Origin: Dehalococcoidia bacterium | GTDB lineage: Bacteria > Chloroflexota > Dehalococcoidia > UBA2247 > RBG-13-53-26 | DNA: 32,765 nucleotides | NCBI GenBank assembly: GCA_016932645.1 | Contig: JAFGCL010000198.1 | Coordinates: 1-32,765, forward strand | Direction: 5' to 3' | Part shown: positions 31,646 to 32,765 of the stretch, in pieces | Numbering within the stretch: position 1 is the first letter of the stretch | How the letters are laid out: every line of letters begins with the position of its first letter | Program-made: the position numbers and the translations under genes | The notes under the pieces: model-generated | The model's database searches: none | Seen by the model: the letters and a program-made list of their open reading frames with translations, nothing else | Told to the model about the DNA's origin: nothing

Positions 31646-31692
31646 TGACAAAGACGCCAGCCCCTGGATGGTGCATCCTTAAGGCTGGCGTC
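31646..31692 (-). terminator. Intrinsic terminator after the hotdog gene
   Basis: GACGCCAGCC (31653-31662) and GGCTGGCGTC (31683-31692) are perfect 10-bp inverted arms with a 20-base loop. On the minus strand the stem is followed by TTTGTC. It lies 31 bp after the stop of the leftward gene at 31723. Confidence 0.7.
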
Positions 31693-31722
31693 TGCTGGCT
31701 ACTGTTCGGTTGTTCGAGAGCC

Positions 31723-32130
31723 CTAGCCTAGGTTCATCACGCGGCCGTTCGACGCGGCCACGAGTTCCTCACGCTGATTCGTGAACGTGGACCTCATGGA
31801 GAAGAGAAGCATCTTCCGCTTCTCGTTAGATTTGTCCTGAACGCCAGTGAACTCGTTGACGATGGTGAGCTTGTCTCCGATGTGGATGGGCTTGAAGAAC
31901 TCCCAGTCTCCTCCGCCATCGACGATGCCCGGAAGGGTAAACGGGGGCATGGGTGCGGCTTCGCCCATAAGCTGGGCGGAGGTCAAAAGGGCGGGGTGCA
32001 CTTCCTTGTCCCATTTGGGATTTGTGTCGCCAATAGCTTCGCAGAAGCGCTTGTTCAAGGTCCTGTCGATTTCCCAAGTCGAAGGCTTGCCCTTGCCTCC
32101 GGCGAACTTGTTCATTTCAGCCAGATCCAT
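31723..32130 (-). CDS. MaoC/FAS1-like dehydratase-domain (hotdog) protein
   Basis: 135 residues from the ATG at 32130; the extra 15 residues in the ORF track precede the AGGA ribosome binding site. The pattern WEIDRTLNKRFCEAIGDTNP, then HPALLTSAQLMGEA, then GGGDWEFFKPIHIGDKLTIVNEF, matches the N-terminal FAS1-like/MaoC hotdog family. Such proteins act as enoyl-CoA hydratase subunits or partners of thiolase-like enzymes in CoA-thioester degradation. It follows the thiolase-like gene by 68 bp and ends before a clear terminator. Confidence 0.85.
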   Translation of the reverse strand: MDLAEMNKFAGGKGKPSTWEIDRTLNKRFCEAIGDTNPKWDKEVHPALLTSAQLMGEAAPMPPFTLPGIVDGGGDWEFFKPIHIGDKLTIVNEFTGVQDKSNEKRKMLLFSMRSTFTNQREELVAASNGRVMNLG

Positions 32131-32197
32131 GATGTCCTGTTCTCCTTTCGTAGACTTCTGCAGTGGAGAGACCACCCAGATGACTATTCTATTACTG

Positions 32198-32765
32198 CTA
32201 CCATGCCTTGGTCAAAATGCAGGCCGCGTTGTTGCCGGCGTAGCCGTAGGTCTGCGCCAGGCCGTTGGTGAGCTTGGTCTTCTTGACCTGTCCCTCTCCG
32301 CATTCGCCACGCATCTGGCGAACAAGCTGGCAAACCTGGGATAGGCCCTGGGCTACAACGGCCTCGCCCTGAGCCGCCAGGCCACCGCCGGAGCAGACCG
32401 GCAGATCGCCCTCAATCGGATGAACCTTACCCGACATCAGTATCTTGTCGGCTTCACCGGCCATGAGCTGCATGATGCACTCCAGGTAGACCAGGTAGTG
32501 CCAGGATGAGTTGTCCGGTAGCTCTATGATGTCAATGTCGGCGGGCTTGAGTCCGGCCATTGCGTAGACTGCCTTGATGGCGTTGCGGGACTCGGAGAGA
32601 TCCAGCACGCCGGGGCGCGGGAAGGCTGAGCAGAAGGTCAGTCTTATAGTCGGGTCCCCGAAGGTCGGAGTGCCGACAGCTATGCCTTTTATCCAGAGCG
32701 GTTTCTTGGCGATCTTCTTGGCATTCTCCAGCGTGGTGACGATAACGGCGCAAGCGCCGTCCGAC
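32198..32765 (-). CDS. Thiolase-like (acetyl-CoA acetyltransferase/SCP-x type) protein, 3' part
   Basis: The 5' end lies beyond the window; about 188 residues are present. The frame runs to the window edge with SDGACAVIVTTLENA, GTPTFGDPTIRL and then MAGLKPADIDIIELPD, a thiolase C-terminal arrangement. The region that normally holds GGxxxxGHPxGATG reads CSGGGLAAQGEAVVAQG, so the catalytic His of the GHP motif is absent. The C-terminus NGLAQTYGYAGNNAACILTKAW matches thiolase-like lipid-transfer or aldolase members. A CoA-ester aldolase or transferase is more likely than an ordinary thiolase. The partner MaoC-like gene follows. Confidence 0.85.
   Translation of the reverse strand, partial: SDGACAVIVTTLENAKKIAKKPLWIKGIAVGTPTFGDPTIRLTFCSAFPRPGVLDLSESRNAIKAVYAMAGLKPADIDIIELPDNSSWHYLVYLECIMQLMAGEADKILMSGKVHPIEGDLPVCSGGGLAAQGEAVVAQGLSQVCQLVRQMRGECGEGQVKKTKLTNGLAQTYGYAGNNAACILTKAW

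Noticed and set aside
31400-31651. Minus-strand ORF of 83 codons
   Set aside because: It is translated from the dispersed and palindromic repeats (MIPACAGMI-like wording), so not a gene.

Overview
This window looks like a stretch of chromosome from an uncultured Chloroflexota bacterium, probably of the Dehalococcoidia type. That placement is an inference from gene content: a HAAS/PadR/DUF4097 set, an aroE-DUF2007-aroC-aroKB cluster, a small MNWFERHLNW-type membrane protein, and the style of the dispersed repeats. The DNA is moderately GC-rich by eye. Genes are tightly packed and many starts are GTG or TTG. No tRNA, rRNA, CRISPR array, transposase or integrase was seen.

Left part (1-8670, almost all on the minus strand). 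The window opens on the first codons of a TrpB-like tryptophan synthase beta chain. Its leader is a well-formed tryptophan T-box with specifier UGG, driven by a consensus promoter that sits on the stop codon of the neighbouring gene. Next, transcribed leftward from about 8.6 kb, is a compact seven-gene run: PadR regulator, HAAS/sensor-like membrane protein, DUF4097 beta-helix surface protein, ABC ATPase, a large two-module FtsX-type permease, an unrecognised polytopic membrane protein, and a CPBP intramembrane protease. A 38-bp interrupted palindrome lies just upstream of padR. This is the best candidate in the window for an incompletely described system, perhaps an envelope-stress or peptide export/immunity module.

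Middle (8.7-20.3 kb, plus strand). This is a housekeeping run: Nudix hydrolase, alaS, ruvX, aroE, DUF2007, aroC, a xylose-isomerase-like TIM barrel, fused aroK-aroB, a possible 33-codon ORF, hslV without hslU, an acyl-CoA dehydrogenase with an IVD-like active site, and tgt. Most junctions are overlapping or nearly so, so the aro part probably behaves as one operon. A hairpin can cover the aroE ribosome binding site. tgt converges on a ROK-family kinase and their 3' ends overlap by 66 bp.

Right part (20.2-32.8 kb). A ROK sugar kinase and a SAM methyltransferase are on the minus strand, with a toxin-like gene remnant and a repeat between them. A DtxR-FeoA-FeoA fusion regulator and feoB form an iron module behind two tandem inverted repeats. 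A NarL-type two-component pair follows, then two overlapping small membrane ORFs. A minus-strand group holds a short DnaJ, a zinc-ribbon-like protein, a class II-type histone deacetylase homologue and a cyclophilin-like protein. At the right edge are a FAS1/MaoC-type hotdog protein and a truncated thiolase-like protein. Three copies of a dispersed GC-rich repeat lie at about 26.1, 29.9 and 31.5 kb; two directly abut start codons and appear to supply the G-rich Shine-Dalgarno.
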